Origin: Deferribacteres bacterium
GTDB taxonomy: Bacteria; Zhuqueibacterota; Zhuqueibacteria; Zhuqueibacterales; Geothermadaptataceae
Assembly (NCBI GenBank): GCA_020633655.1
Contig: JACKDF010000001.1
Location: 1-64,000, forward strand
Reading direction: 5' to 3'
DNA length: 64,000 bases
Of this stretch, positions 24,767-34,125 are shown in pieces. The position numbers and the translations under genes were made by a program. Under the pieces are notes generated by a model that saw only the letters and a list, made by a program, of their open reading frames with translations, had not been told where the DNA came from and ran no database searches. Each line of letters starts with the position of its first letter. Position 1 is the stretch's first letter.

Positions 24767-26323
24767 TTAATTCACTGGTTCCAGTTTCACCAGATTAAAA
24801 CGATTCGCAACCGGACCGTTTTCCAAACGCAACACACCACGGGGGCACACAGCAGCACAGACGCCACAACCGACGCAAGAGGCTCGCACTATGTTTTCAC
24901 CTCGCTGAGCATAGGCGCGCACATCAATTCCCATCTCACAATAAGTGGAACAATTGCCACAGGAAATACATTGGCCACCATTGGTCGTTATACGGAACCG
25001 TGATTTGAAGCGCTGAACAATACCCATGATCGCTGCGAGGGGACAACCAAAACGGCACCATACGCGGTTTCCCATAAAAGGATAAAATCCCGTCCCGATA
25101 ACACCTGCGAAAGCCGCTCCAATGAGAAAGCTGTATACCTGATTCAACGCACCACTCAGTCCACCAAACAAAGTACCATTGGTCGAATAACTGACAATCT
25201 GCAAAATCGTCATAACCGAAGCAAAAACCAGCACGCCATAAATGGAAATGCGTTCCACTTTCCAGGCACGCAGACTTTTATTGGAAAGTTGGCGAAAAGG
25301 ATCGCCCATAGTTTCGGCCAGGCCACCACAACCACATACCCAGGAACAGTACCAGCGTTTACCAAAGAAATAAGTCAAAACAGGCACAAGCACAATGCTT
25401 AGAACGATGCCCCAGACAAACATAAAGACACCCAAATTTCCGCTGCTAAGTAAATTTCTTATATTCCAATCGGCGAAAAAATAATAATTCAGTGGCCATG
25501 CATTTTTTAAATCCAAGCCTGGCATACTCAAGCGTTCCATTAAAGAGGGGAGTATAAAAGCAAAAATGGTTTGAAAAAACATAATTGAAATTGTGCGCAC
25601 GATATGATAACGCGAATGTCTGTACTTGGCCAACATGCGCAATCCCATAACGAAAACGGTCACAGTATATAAAAATCCATAAAGGAACCACTGATCGGCG
25701 GGCAAATTACGAATAAAATAACTCACTGGATCCACCAGCACTACCACATTGACAATATATTGGGGAAACCAATAGAGCAGCACGTAAAAGACTATTAATA
25801 AAGAACCAATTGTAATTCCAATAGCACCACGGCCAGTTGTTGAACTGAACCAGATGTTATTGTTTTTAATACCTGGTAAGTTATCAAAAAAGTGAGGGAT
25901 GATGTACAGTAGTCCGCCCATCGTGGCAAGCATTAAACTTAAGAGCAAATAGAGACGCGTGTACTTGCGCAGTGAACCCGTTACAGCATTTTTTAGTATC
26001 CAGAATTGGATTACCCCCAGTTCATAGTTTTTGATATCGGGTTCGCTTCGCTTGAGGGTAGCTTTAATATCCGCTAAGGCCACGGACTTTGATGTGTATT
26101 CTTTGCCGATGAGTACCTGCAGGTGTTGCAAGTGTTCTGCAGCGACTTTTTGCTCGCTCATGCGCAAAGTTTGCGAAGTAATTTGGTAATCACTGATAAA
26201 CAAGCTTGCAATGAAAATCAAGACACCTGAGAGAAACAAGAGGAAGCCAAATGCCTTGATCCAAACATAGTGATTATTTTTGTTTGTATGATTACTTGAG
26301 TGGGTAATTTTTATTAGTTTCAC
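24767..26323 (-). CDS. membrane-bound 4Fe-4S ferredoxin-type protein (NosR/NapH/RdxA-like)
   Basis: 518 residues from a GTG with GAGG seven bases ahead. An N-terminal TM helix (FGFLLFLSGVLIFIASLF), a periplasmic loop and five or more further helices form a polytopic membrane part. It bears WYCSWVCGCGG and RVWCRFGCPL, the CxxxCP-type cysteine motifs of NapH/NosR/CcoG relatives. The C-terminus holds two 4Fe-4S ferredoxin motifs: CISCGNCSTYCEMG and CVGCGVCAAVCPRG. Such proteins pass electrons across or along the membrane. Its partner is probably the FAD oxidoreductase encoded just upstream. No terminal reductase is in the window. Confidence 0.85.
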   Translation of the reverse strand: MKLIKITHSSNHTNKNNHYVWIKAFGFLLFLSGVLIFIASLFISDYQITSQTLRMSEQKVAAEHLQHLQVLIGKEYTSKSVALADIKATLKRSEPDIKNYELGVIQFWILKNAVTGSLRKYTRLYLLLSLMLATMGGLLYIIPHFFDNLPGIKNNNIWFSSTTGRGAIGITIGSLLIVFYVLLYWFPQYIVNVVVLVDPVSYFIRNLPADQWFLYGFLYTVTVFVMGLRMLAKYRHSRYHIVRTISIMFFQTIFAFILPSLMERLSMPGLDLKNAWPLNYYFFADWNIRNLLSSGNLGVFMFVWGIVLSIVLVPVLTYFFGKRWYCSWVCGCGGLAETMGDPFRQLSNKSLRAWKVERISIYGVLVFASVMTILQIVSYSTNGTLFGGLSGALNQVYSFLIGAAFAGVIGTGFYPFMGNRVWCRFGCPLAAIMGIVQRFKSRFRITTNGGQCISCGNCSTYCEMGIDVRAYAQRGENIVRASCVGCGVCAAVCPRGVLRLENGPVANRFNLVKLEPVN

Positions 26324-26393
26324 GAGTAGCCTCGATCGTGTTCATTCGTAATATTCCGATTTTAATTTCACAGGAAGTACTATAATGCGGGGT

Positions 26394-27722
26394 TTACAGG
26401 AAATTTAACAATCCCCTTTTTTTACGTGAATGCAGGTTTTTCTCTGGAAATTGCCTATTGTATAATGCGACTATTTCACGTTCAAATTCCCTGTAAAATT
26501 CAGGATCAAAGTCTGCTTCGCCAAGATTTTCCAAAACATATTCCAGCGAACGTTTTTCGCGAATCCAGGCTTCGAAAACCCTGTGTCGCATGCGGATACC
26601 AAAGACATTCATTCCAAGGAGTGCATGACTTTTTTGTTCATAAACCAGATGCAGACACTTGCGATCATCGGGGTGTTCCCAATAAAAAGAATCTTCTCCA
26701 TCTCTCGGAATATTGCTGACGTACCCGTATGTCTGGTATTCAATATCCAGAAATTTCGCAGAATTGAACCAAATACCGCGATTGTATGCTGTCCGTTCAC
26801 CGCACAATGTTTTTGCCAGGGCCATGCCTTGCATGCGGCCAGTATACCATAATTGTTCAATTTTATTGTTTGCGCTATCAGATTCCGTGATTTCAGCACA
26901 ATCGCCAGCTGCATAAACATTACGGATATTTGTCTCGAGAAACTCATTGACGAGAACACCTCGATTGGTTGCTATTTTTGAATTTTTTGCAAGTTCAATA
27001 TTTGGAGAAACTCCGGGAGTCAATCCAACGATCTCACAGGGTATTTCTTCCCCATTGTCCGTTATCATTGCCTGCACTCGTCCCTCAGAGCCTGGTACTA
27101 ATTCTTTTAAATTAACCTTGCAGCGAAGGTCGATACCATGTTCTCTGATATGCCGGCTAACCAGCTCAGACTCGCGTTGGGGCAAAATATTATTCCAATA
27201 GCTCTCTTCACGCACGAGCATTGTCACTGCGATATGCCGTGAGAGCAGCATTTCTGCGAACTCGATTCCTATAAGCCCTCCTCCCACGATAACAGCTCGC
27301 TTAGCACCTACACAATTTTTTTCAAGGAGCTCAATATCCGGCAATCCGTAGAATCCTTGCACCCCGGGGAGATCCTGACCAGGCCAGCCAAACTTGTTAG
27401 GCTTTGAACCGGTCGCTATAAGTAACTGATCATAGCTAATTTTTTCATCGTTGTTAAGATGCACCATGCTCTGATCCGTATCGATCCCCGTAACAAATCC
27501 CCGAACGAGATTTATTGTATTTTTTTGCCAGAACCAATCTTCGTATGGTTTGGTATCCGAATAGCGCATGTGGCCCATAAAAATATACATTAAGGCAGGG
27601 CGTGAGTAAAAATGATCTGATTCATTGGAAATGATAGTTATTTGCTTATTGCTGAGTTTGCGAACATGGCGTGCAGTTGTGATTCCGGTTATTCCATTTC
27701 CAATAATGACGAGATGATCCAT
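26394..27722 (-). CDS. FAD/NAD(P)-dependent pyridine nucleotide-disulfide oxidoreductase family
   Basis: 442 residues. Two Rossmann folds are evident: FAD-binding VIIGNGITGITTARHV at the N-terminus and NAD-binding AVIVGGGLIGIEFAEML near residue 140; the FAD ribityl motif is NVYAAGDCAE near residue 270. The layout is that of NirB N-terminal or rubredoxin-reductase-like enzymes, which pass electrons from NAD(P)H to small redox proteins. AGGATAACT precedes the ATG. About 70 nt separate it from the iron-sulfur membrane protein, so the two may form an electron-transfer unit. Confidence 0.87.
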   Translation of the reverse strand: MDHLVIIGNGITGITTARHVRKLSNKQITIISNESDHFYSRPALMYIFMGHMRYSDTKPYEDWFWQKNTINLVRGFVTGIDTDQSMVHLNNDEKISYDQLLIATGSKPNKFGWPGQDLPGVQGFYGLPDIELLEKNCVGAKRAVIVGGGLIGIEFAEMLLSRHIAVTMLVREESYWNNILPQRESELVSRHIREHGIDLRCKVNLKELVPGSEGRVQAMITDNGEEIPCEIVGLTPGVSPNIELAKNSKIATNRGVLVNEFLETNIRNVYAAGDCAEITESDSANNKIEQLWYTGRMQGMALAKTLCGERTAYNRGIWFNSAKFLDIEYQTYGYVSNIPRDGEDSFYWEHPDDRKCLHLVYEQKSHALLGMNVFGIRMRHRVFEAWIREKRSLEYVLENLGEADFDPEFYREFEREIVALYNRQFPEKNLHSRKKRGLLNFL

Positions 27723-28077
27723 AGTTATCCTTATAGTTATCGCAGTGACCGTCGAAACAGCATAAAAACGATAAGTTCAATTGGTCACTGAGCTTTGTCA
27801 TACAGTCCGGCCTATTCTGAACTGGATACTCAGCTGTAACATGCTTATATAAAAGATTATTTCGTAAATGAAAAGAAAATCGGAGGGATACGACGCAGAG
27901 AAAAGGGCGGCATTCTCTATTAAGCGTTTAATGCAAGCTTTTGGGTAAAAAATTTGGCAGGGATTACTTGACTCGTTTTTTTAGGAGCTGCATACTTAGG
28001 GGCCACAATAAACACGATTAACTAATAAAAATTGATAAATACGATGTTTTAGAATTCGAAGCCGGGAAAAATACTGC
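27723..28077. other. intergenic, no gene seen
   Basis: About 355 AT-rich bases between the end of the peptidase gene and the start of the FAD oxidoreductase gene, both minus strand. No ORF with plausible codon use and no strong hairpin. It should contain the promoter of the redox pair on the minus strand, but no convincing -35/-10 set was picked out. Confidence 0.5.
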
Positions 28078-29076
28078 TTATAGTGCTAGTTCAGTCGTAA
28101 AATTCGAAAGTCTATTGATCTCACTCTGAATCTTTTTCTTAATCGCTACTTCGGAGCTTGTATGTCCTGCGCACACGATATGCAATCGAGATTCCGGCAA
28201 CTTTTCATGAAGTTGAAACGCGTATTTTGGAGGACAGATAAAATCGTAGCGACCATGAACTATTGAAACAGGAATGTGCGCAATTTTTGATGCATTTTCC
28301 AGAATATAATTATCCGGTAGGAAACAATCATTCAGCATGTAATGTGCCTCGAGGGGACTGAGTGATTTATAGGAATACTCTTCTAGGAGTTCCACAATTT
28401 CCTTTTCTTTTGTTTTCAATTTATAGATCGAAAACTCATAATAAGCCCATTCGTAAGCGTATTTTTCACGGATGGCTCCTTCGTAGGACAGCATTTGCTT
28501 TAAATAATAACCAACGATGTTATGACGCTCGTTTATTGGAACGTGTCGCACAAAACGCTCCCAGGCATCCGGAAAGTGATCAACAACGCCCCCACCAATG
28601 TAATGCTGAATACTCGCATGAGATCCCAGAAAAAGACCACGTAAGAGAATACTCAGACTCTTTTCAGGGTATTGAATAGCATAGGCGAGAGCAAGAGTGG
28701 CTCCCCAGGACCCCCCAAAAAGATGACAACTTCTTACATTTATATGATCAAGTAGTTTGTTAATATCAGCGATTAAATGAGAAGTAGTGTTATTTTGAAT
28801 GCTCGCAAATGGCGTGCTTCGACCTGAACCACGCTGATCGAAAAAAAGTAATCGGTGAAGTCTTGGATTAAAAAATTGGTGATCATCCTTTAGAAAACCT
28901 GCTCCAGGTCCTCCATGGAAAAACAGAATCGGAATACCGTGTGGATCACCCCATTGTTCATAATAAATTCTATGCCCATCGGATACCGGTAAATATCCCG
29001 CATCGAAAGCATGTTTGATTTTGACGGTTTCACGTAAACCATGCATGGCCAACACTCCCATCTTATAATATCCCAT
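28078..29076 (-). CDS. pip: proline iminopeptidase (alpha/beta hydrolase)
   Basis: About 320-332 residues; the start could be the ATG at 29076 or an internal one before HGLRETVK, which has GGGAG upstream. S33-family layout: oxyanion HGGPGAGFL, FDQRGSGRSTP, nucleophile elbow GGSWGATLALAYA (Ser), catalytic Asp in VHGRYDFICPP, and His in CAGHTSSE. It removes N-terminal proline from peptides in the cytosol. Isolated gene with no operon partner. Confidence 0.92.
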   Translation of the reverse strand: MGYYKMGVLAMHGLRETVKIKHAFDAGYLPVSDGHRIYYEQWGDPHGIPILFFHGGPGAGFLKDDHQFFNPRLHRLLFFDQRGSGRSTPFASIQNNTTSHLIADINKLLDHINVRSCHLFGGSWGATLALAYAIQYPEKSLSILLRGLFLGSHASIQHYIGGGVVDHFPDAWERFVRHVPINERHNIVGYYLKQMLSYEGAIREKYAYEWAYYEFSIYKLKTKEKEIVELLEEYSYKSLSPLEAHYMLNDCFLPDNYILENASKIAHIPVSIVHGRYDFICPPKYAFQLHEKLPESRLHIVCAGHTSSEVAIKKKIQSEINRLSNFTTELAL

Positions 29077-29464
29077 TGTCCCAATTGAAAAGTAAAGTTC
29101 AGCCCGAATTCATCTTTTCAATAAATGCTTGCCTCATATTGAAATTAGTATGAACGATGTTTGCCAGTATATATTAAATGAGCTCGTGCACACAGATGAA
29201 AAATCCGACAATGCGTAACTCACTTAAAATTCTTTCATACTTATTCATTTTCATCCAGATTATGAAAAACTTAAAACCTTGCCTGATTTTTAATAATCAA
29301 GCGGATACCTTTATACAATTGAATAGCAGTTTTAAAAAAAATAGTCACATAGGATTGAGTATCAGGTTGGGTATTTCATCAAGTTCGATATCATTTCTAG
29401 AATACATTTTTTGGAGTCAAACGAGAAATCGGTGCCTGATTCTTTCTTGACGCATACTTTCATT
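29077..29464. other. AT-rich intergenic stretch, no supported gene
   Basis: An ATG-started frame of 90 codons runs on the plus strand (29178-29450) but has no Shine-Dalgarno, no recognisable domain and a composition like the surrounding AT-rich DNA, so it is not called. Nothing else stands out. Confidence 0.45.
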
Positions 29465-30016
29465 TCAAGCGAAAAATGCATGTGGAATTGCGTATTTATT
29501 CACGGTCGGTACTTGTGAAGTCAACTTTTTATAAAATAAATCCCAAACTGAATTTTTTAACCCATCCATGGAGGAAAAAAGCAACTTCAGCAGACGTAGG
29601 TCGAAAAGATAAACAAGCAAAGTCGAAAAGCTATGCCATAGTGTTATAGATCGAATAATTAGATCAAGGAAACTCCTTTTCAGCCAAATATCAACTTGAA
29701 TAGCATACGGACCAGCCCATGAGTTCATATTGAAATTTTCATATTGTGGAATTAAAAAGAGAATGAGCTTCTTTTTGTCTGACGTGGAAAAAATGAAATG
29801 TGGATTTTGTATACCGTTTGGATGTGTACCACAAAAATGAATGGAGTTTATTTGTCCTGCATCAGCACTCTTCGAAGGAACAAAACACAATTTGAGAATG
29901 TCCAAAACTACAATTCCATCGATACTAATATAGGGCATATATGCAAGCTGGGAGAAATTTAATCCCGGCAAAAGAACACGCTTAGAAAAATTCTGGGGTC
30001 GTCCTATTCGATTCAT
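29465..30016 (-). CDS. hypothetical protein of uncertain reality
   Basis: 183 codons on the minus strand without recognised motifs. The N-terminus (RIGRPQNFSKRVLLPGLNF) is basic, the middle is globular-looking and residues ~110-140 are hydrophobic (LIIRSITLWHSFSTLLVYLF). No Shine-Dalgarno is evident. Codon use is AT-biased relative to neighbours. It could be a foreign or decaying gene, or a chance frame in AT-rich DNA. Confidence 0.35.
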   Translation of the reverse strand: MNRIGRPQNFSKRVLLPGLNFSQLAYMPYISIDGIVVLDILKLCFVPSKSADAGQINSIHFCGTHPNGIQNPHFIFSTSDKKKLILFLIPQYENFNMNSWAGPYAIQVDIWLKRSFLDLIIRSITLWHSFSTLLVYLFDLRLLKLLFSSMDGLKNSVWDLFYKKLTSQVPTVNKYAIPHAFFA

Positions 30017-30331
30017 TCCGAGTCTGCAAAAACTGGTTCTGGTCGCGCGTATTCTGATTTAATCCCTTCTCATTATACAAAAAATATTATTACTAGCATA
30101 ATAAAAAATTGAACCGCGTTTAATTCATGGAAAAATCAGGCAGGAATTAGAGTCAATATACCACCCTAAACTCCATTACTGGGACATTCGGCTAAATTCA
30201 TTAAAATTCGATTACATACTCCGACATCCATACGCGCACCCGTCATATTTCACTATTTATGAAACTTCTTTTCGTAAAAGCTGTCTTATAAGGCACACGC
30301 AATTCTTCAAAAATTAAGAAAGGAATGAAAA
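30017..30331. other. AT-rich intergenic, no gene seen
   Basis: About 315 bases with many stops in all frames. A TTATAAG (near 30286) could be a -10 for the small membrane-peptide gene that starts at 30332, but no matching -35 is clear. Confidence 0.4.
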
Positions 30332-30457
30332 ATGGTTACAGCACTATTCATTTTAACGTTGGCTGTTTCTGTTTACGTTGCGATGAAAGCAGCAAAGGAT
30401 GAGCAATTGAGACAGGCATGGCGCCAACGTTGTCGGGTCGATCATTTTAAGGCCTGA
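30332..30457 (+). CDS. 41-aa single-TM small membrane protein
   Basis: A 41-codon frame. The N-terminal TALFILTLAVSVYVAMKAA forms one transmembrane helix, followed by a charged, Arg-rich tail (DEQLRQAWRQRCRVDHFKA). AAGGA lies eight bases before the ATG, and a strong intrinsic terminator begins 13 nt after the TGA. A self-contained Shine-Dalgarno/ORF/terminator unit in otherwise non-coding DNA argues that it is expressed. No known family recognised. Confidence 0.6.
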   Translation: MVTALFILTLAVSVYVAMKAAKDEQLRQAWRQRCRVDHFKA

Positions 30458-30470
30458 TACTTTACTATAA

Positions 30471-30509
30471 AAAGCGGTTTTCGATTACAGTTCGAAACCG
30501 CTTTTTTTG
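30471..30509 (+). terminator. intrinsic terminator of the 41-aa gene
   Basis: A stem of about 12 bp (AAGCGGTTTTCGA with TTCGAAACCGCTT, one bulge), a short loop, then a run of T. It immediately follows the small ORF. Confidence 0.85.
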
Positions 30510-30681
30510 ATACATTCCCCACAATTTCTTCATTCAAAACCACTTTTGAGAAATATCCTGCCTATTCACATTGCATATATCAATAAAATGTCATTTAATA
30601 CAATTGCTTTCATACAACACAGTTATTTGACATGTGCCCATTGAATACAGAATTTTTCCATCCCAAACCGGGAGTAATTTT

Positions 30682-31842
30682 TTGAAAATATTTATTTTTC
30701 TTACCATCGTATTTTTATTCGTCTCCAACCTTTGCGCACAAGTGATTTCTCCGGTGACGTGGCATTATTATCCATCGGGGGCACTCACAAAAATCGGTGT
30801 GACATCCTGGGCAAGTGGTGGGACTGGAGTTGCAAACGTCCTTGACGCAACAGCTGGTTTTGCCAACCCTGCGTTAAAAAATAGCTATAAGAATTTGTTC
30901 CACGCCGAATTTGGTAAGCGCTTCGAAACAGAAAATGCTCTTGAAAATTGGATAAAATTGGACAATCAATATTTATTCCCTGCGTTCGTCGCTTTTAGCA
31001 ACTCCCCATACAATAAGGATTTTGGTTTGGGTTATGCTCACTATGACAGCGATCATATACAAGCAACGGTTTTCCTGCCGACTATCGATTCAACGGATGC
31101 TTCCGCGCTTACCCTGATAAGAAACGTCGATGTTCATACATTTTTTATTTCAACACGCTACGAGTTTTCGTCAAAATTGGCATTCGGTGTTAACTTCGGC
31201 CTGAATTACAGCACACTTTATATGAAGCTGTATAACGATTATTCAAAAAAAGGAAGTGGTTTCGGCTATCAAACGACAACTGGACTTGTTTTCACACCGA
31301 CGAGCACTATTAATTTTTCAGCAGCTTATAGGTTGAATTCTGATATTGAGATGTCGTTTTCATCCAAAGAATTCATCGCCATAAATCCAATTGATCAGCT
31401 CGGTTCAAACGAAAATCTAATAAAAATGCAAACAATCGAGGAGAAACACATAGCCGTATTTCCGCATGTCTTTTCGGTGGGAGCAGGTATCAAACTCACA
31501 CAAAACTGGCACTACAATCTTCAGATCGATTTCGAAAAATGGGCTCCTTTGGAAGAATACTACGATGATGTCTTTCAATTTCACACCGGGACAAACTATT
31601 CAGCGTCTAAAAACATCATTGTCATGGTGGGATATTTCAACCAGGCACATCCAGACAAATCCACAAGCCAATATTATATGCAAAAATTTCTAACCTGCGG
31701 TTTTCTTTTAAAGCTCCCGTGGCGTACTAATCTTAGCCTAGCACTAATCGACAGCCATTTATTCGATAATAAGCAATCGGACGAAAAAAAGGATTTGTAC
31801 AAACAAACCTATCTCACTACCGGAATATCTTTTGACTATTAA
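30682..31842 (+). CDS. outer-membrane beta-barrel protein (FadL/OMPP1-like)
   Basis: About 386 residues from a TTG at 30682, which has GGGAG seven bases upstream and begins a clean signal peptide (KIFIFLTIVFLFVSNLCAQ). The earlier GTG at 30634 would put a polar stretch ahead of it. The mature protein has a Gly-rich N-terminal segment (GVTSWASGGTGVANVLDATAGFANPA), like the hatch region of FadL-type or PorV-like proteins. About a dozen amphipathic strands follow, and it ends in an aromatic residue (TGISFDY). Probably an outer-membrane channel or, in FCB bacteria, a secretion-associated PorV-type component. Family assignment is tentative. Confidence 0.7.
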   Translation: MKIFIFLTIVFLFVSNLCAQVISPVTWHYYPSGALTKIGVTSWASGGTGVANVLDATAGFANPALKNSYKNLFHAEFGKRFETENALENWIKLDNQYLFPAFVAFSNSPYNKDFGLGYAHYDSDHIQATVFLPTIDSTDASALTLIRNVDVHTFFISTRYEFSSKLAFGVNFGLNYSTLYMKLYNDYSKKGSGFGYQTTTGLVFTPTSTINFSAAYRLNSDIEMSFSSKEFIAINPIDQLGSNENLIKMQTIEEKHIAVFPHVFSVGAGIKLTQNWHYNLQIDFEKWAPLEEYYDDVFQFHTGTNYSASKNIIVMVGYFNQAHPDKSTSQYYMQKFLTCGFLLKLPWRTNLSLALIDSHLFDNKQSDEKKDLYKQTYLTTGISFDY

Positions 31843-31984
31843 ATTCCTTGAACATGCCGAATTTAGTGCCACCACAAACGACACATCTTTTCTCATTAAA
31901 AGTTGCAAAAATCAAAATAAATCCTATCATTAAACATTCGCAACGTACAAGTATTCTCACTTACAAAACCAGATGAAACGACCT

Positions 31985-33034
31985 ATGTCAGATAAAAAAT
32001 ATACCCTCACGAACCTTGCAAGCTCCTGCGGCTGAGCGGCTAAGGCAAGCCCGGTCGGGCTAAGTGAATTACTGGAAAAAATTTCAACAAATGACGACCC
32101 GAACCTGCTCGTTGGTTTCACAACCAGTGACGATGCAGGCGTCTATAAAATAAACGAAGAGACAGCGCTGGTTACGACAGCTGACTTTATCACACCGCCA
32201 ACCGACGATCCTTACTTTTTTGGTCAAATCAGCGCGGCAAATTCAATAAGTGATGTCTACGCCATGGGTGCGCGACCACTGACTTGCCTGAATTTGCTGG
32301 CCACGCCCTCCGGGAAACTTGGCCCCGAGATCACGCAAGGGATCATCGAGGGTGCCCTGAGTAAAATTTCTGAAGCAGGAGCCGTGCTGGCCGGTGGTCA
32401 CACCGTCGATGACAATGAACCTAAATTCGGCCTTGCCGTAACAGGTATTGTTCATCCCAATAAAATCTGGCGCAATAATGGTGCAAAGCCGGGGGATGCT
32501 CTCATTCTTACAAAACCCATCGGAAGTGGTGGGCTCTTCAACGCCAATTTGCGCGGGTGGTTACCAGAATCTGATCTGCAGGCAAGCATGAAAATATTAT
32601 CGACGCTGAGTCGCGCTGCCTATGAAACGTTTCTGAGATTCGAGGTGCATGCAGCAACGGATGTTACAGGATTCGGCCTGGTTGGACATGGATTTGAAAT
32701 GGCCTCCGGCTCGCACGTCACATTTGACATCCAGTTTGACACTATACCAATTCTACCCGGCTCTGCAGCAATGTATGAAAAAGGAATCAACACCGGTTCA
32801 AACGCCCTCAATTTCCAGCTTGTAGGTGAACGACTGGTTTTCGTCAATGAACGACCATTTGCCAAACAACAGCTTTTAGCTGATCCTATGACCAATGGTG
32901 GTTTATTGGTTTCGCTGCCCTCTTCCCAGGCGAGAGGGGCATTGCAGCAATTACACGATGCCGGTGTGGAACATGCGCGAATTATCGGTGAAGTCACTGA
33001 AAAGATCGATAATTTAGCGTTGAGAATATTTTAA
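31985..33034 (+). CDS. selD: selenide, water dikinase with in-frame TGA (selenocysteine) at codon 17
   Basis: 349 residues counting Sec. SelD makes selenophosphate from selenide and ATP, the Se donor for Sec-tRNA and selenouridine. Reading through the TGA at 32033-32035 gives TLTNLASSCG-Sec-AAKASPVGLSELL, which places Sec exactly at the catalytic position occupied by Cys17 in E. coli SelD. Downstream are GFTTSDDAGVY, TTADFITPPTDDPYFFG, ANSISDVYAMGARPLTCLNL, AGGHTVDDNEPKFGLAVTG and DVTGFGLVGHG. An alternative in-frame ATG is at 31973; neither has a clear Shine-Dalgarno. Programs that stop at TGA would report only a truncated gene from 32264. No selA, selB or tRNA-Sec lies in the window. Confidence 0.93.
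32033..32061 (+). promoter_or_regulatory. putative bacterial SECIS element
   Basis: Starting with the UGA, a short stem AGCCC (32048-32052) pairs with GGGCT (32057-32061) around the loop GGTC. The loop G and T fall at positions 22 and 23 counted from the U of UGA; in E. coli fdhF the SelB-contacting G and U of the apical GGUCU loop are at about 23-24. The lower stem is not evident by eye. Confidence 0.65.
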
Positions 33035-33336
33035 TCTCCCTGCACGGACAACTTTAATAAGTAGCCCAACTCTGACCAAACCGTCGAAAAAGGGATAAAC
33101 CCGACGTTGCGCCTGCTTGCTCAGAGTAAAGTCGACGTGTCGAAATACCCGGTTCCATACTCAAATTCGGGCCCTTCGACAAGCTCTGGGTCCGAATTTA
33201 CCAGTTTTTTACCAGTTTAGACAGTGCTTGTAACCCTGTCAGAGCGTTTTCAGAGCGCTTTATTTAAATCTAAGCCTGCATATTTTCCAATGAGATATGA
33301 TTCAGTACCTAAATTTCTGCCTGGTTATCCGGACTT
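33035..33336. repeat. intergenic stretch with family A repeat copy 2 (inverted)
   Basis: 33083-33250 carries the ~150-bp element in opposite orientation to copies 1 and 3: AACCCGACGTTGCGCCTGC, AGTAAAGTCGACGTGTCGAA, TCAAATTCGGGCCCTTCGAC, and ends with the same CCCTGTCAGAG block as copy 1. The rest has no gene. Confidence 0.75.
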
Positions 33337-34125
33337 ATGAAAGCATTCAACCTACTCCTACTCCTTCTCCTTTCTCTGATGCTATCGGCTTGCTCCAATA
33401 ATATCACCATCAAGCTCAACGCAATAGACGCAGAACAAATCGCACCTGTCAAAGTCCACATTTTCGAGCACATTCTTGCACAACCTTACCTCATCGAAAC
33501 GAAAAATACGCTTTTTGTCGTGGATCCGGGTGCTGCTGGCAATGAAAAAATGATCATCGAAAAAATGCAACAACTCGGTCGTAAGGATTTAGCCTTCATT
33601 TTTATCACGCACAGCCATTTTGATCACTATGGCGCTGCGGCAGCATTGAAAACAAAATACAAAGTACCGGTCATTATTCAAAAAGAGGATGCATTGGCCA
33701 TGGCTGCTGGGGAGACACGATTACCGAAAGTAAACGGATGGGGGTATGTTGGGCGTTTTTTCCTGCCTTTAGGCGAACTCCTCTGGCCGCCGGGTAAAAT
33801 AAAAGCTGACATCTTTTTTGATAAAGAATTCAATTTTAAACGCTTTGGTGTTGATGCCATTGCGCTGCATACGCCTGGACATACACCAGGCTCAAGTGTT
33901 CTGGTCCTGAACGATAAATTTATTTTTGCCGGCGATTTAATCTCAGCAAAAAGGGGAAAACCAACGGTGCAGCGCTTTTATGCAGACGATTGGTCACAAA
34001 TTGCAGAAAGTTTTTATAAAGTTAAGACCACGGAGCCAGAGCTGGTTTTTCCGGGGCATGGCAAACCAGTTTCAGGAAGCGAATTTCAAAAGCTCGTACC
34101 GGTTGTAATACCGAGTACGGAATAA
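33337..34125 (+). CDS. lipoprotein metallo-beta-lactamase-fold hydrolase
   Basis: 262 residues. A lipoprotein signal (LLLLLLLSLMLSAC, Cys at residue 19) predicts lipid anchoring outside the cytoplasm. The MBL fold is complete: zinc motif THSHFDHYGAA, the later HTPGHTPGSS, GDLISAKRG with the bridging Asp, and PGHGKP with the last His. Members hydrolyse lactones, thioesters or glutathione conjugates; no distinguishing feature for a substrate was seen. No obvious operon partner. Confidence 0.9.
   Translation: MKAFNLLLLLLLSLMLSACSNNITIKLNAIDAEQIAPVKVHIFEHILAQPYLIETKNTLFVVDPGAAGNEKMIIEKMQQLGRKDLAFIFITHSHFDHYGAAAALKTKYKVPVIIQKEDALAMAAGETRLPKVNGWGYVGRFFLPLGELLWPPGKIKADIFFDKEFNFKRFGVDAIALHTPGHTPGSSVLVLNDKFIFAGDLISAKRGKPTVQRFYADDWSQIAESFYKVKTTEPELVFPGHGKPVSGSEFQKLVPVVIPSTE

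Noticed and set aside
29178..29450. 90-codon plus-strand ORF
   Set aside because: AT-rich chance frame without ribosome site or domain.
32264..33034. A truncated selD starting at the internal ATG
   Set aside because: Reading through the TGA at 32033 restores the full N-terminus with the catalytic motif; the short form would lack the ATP and active-site region.
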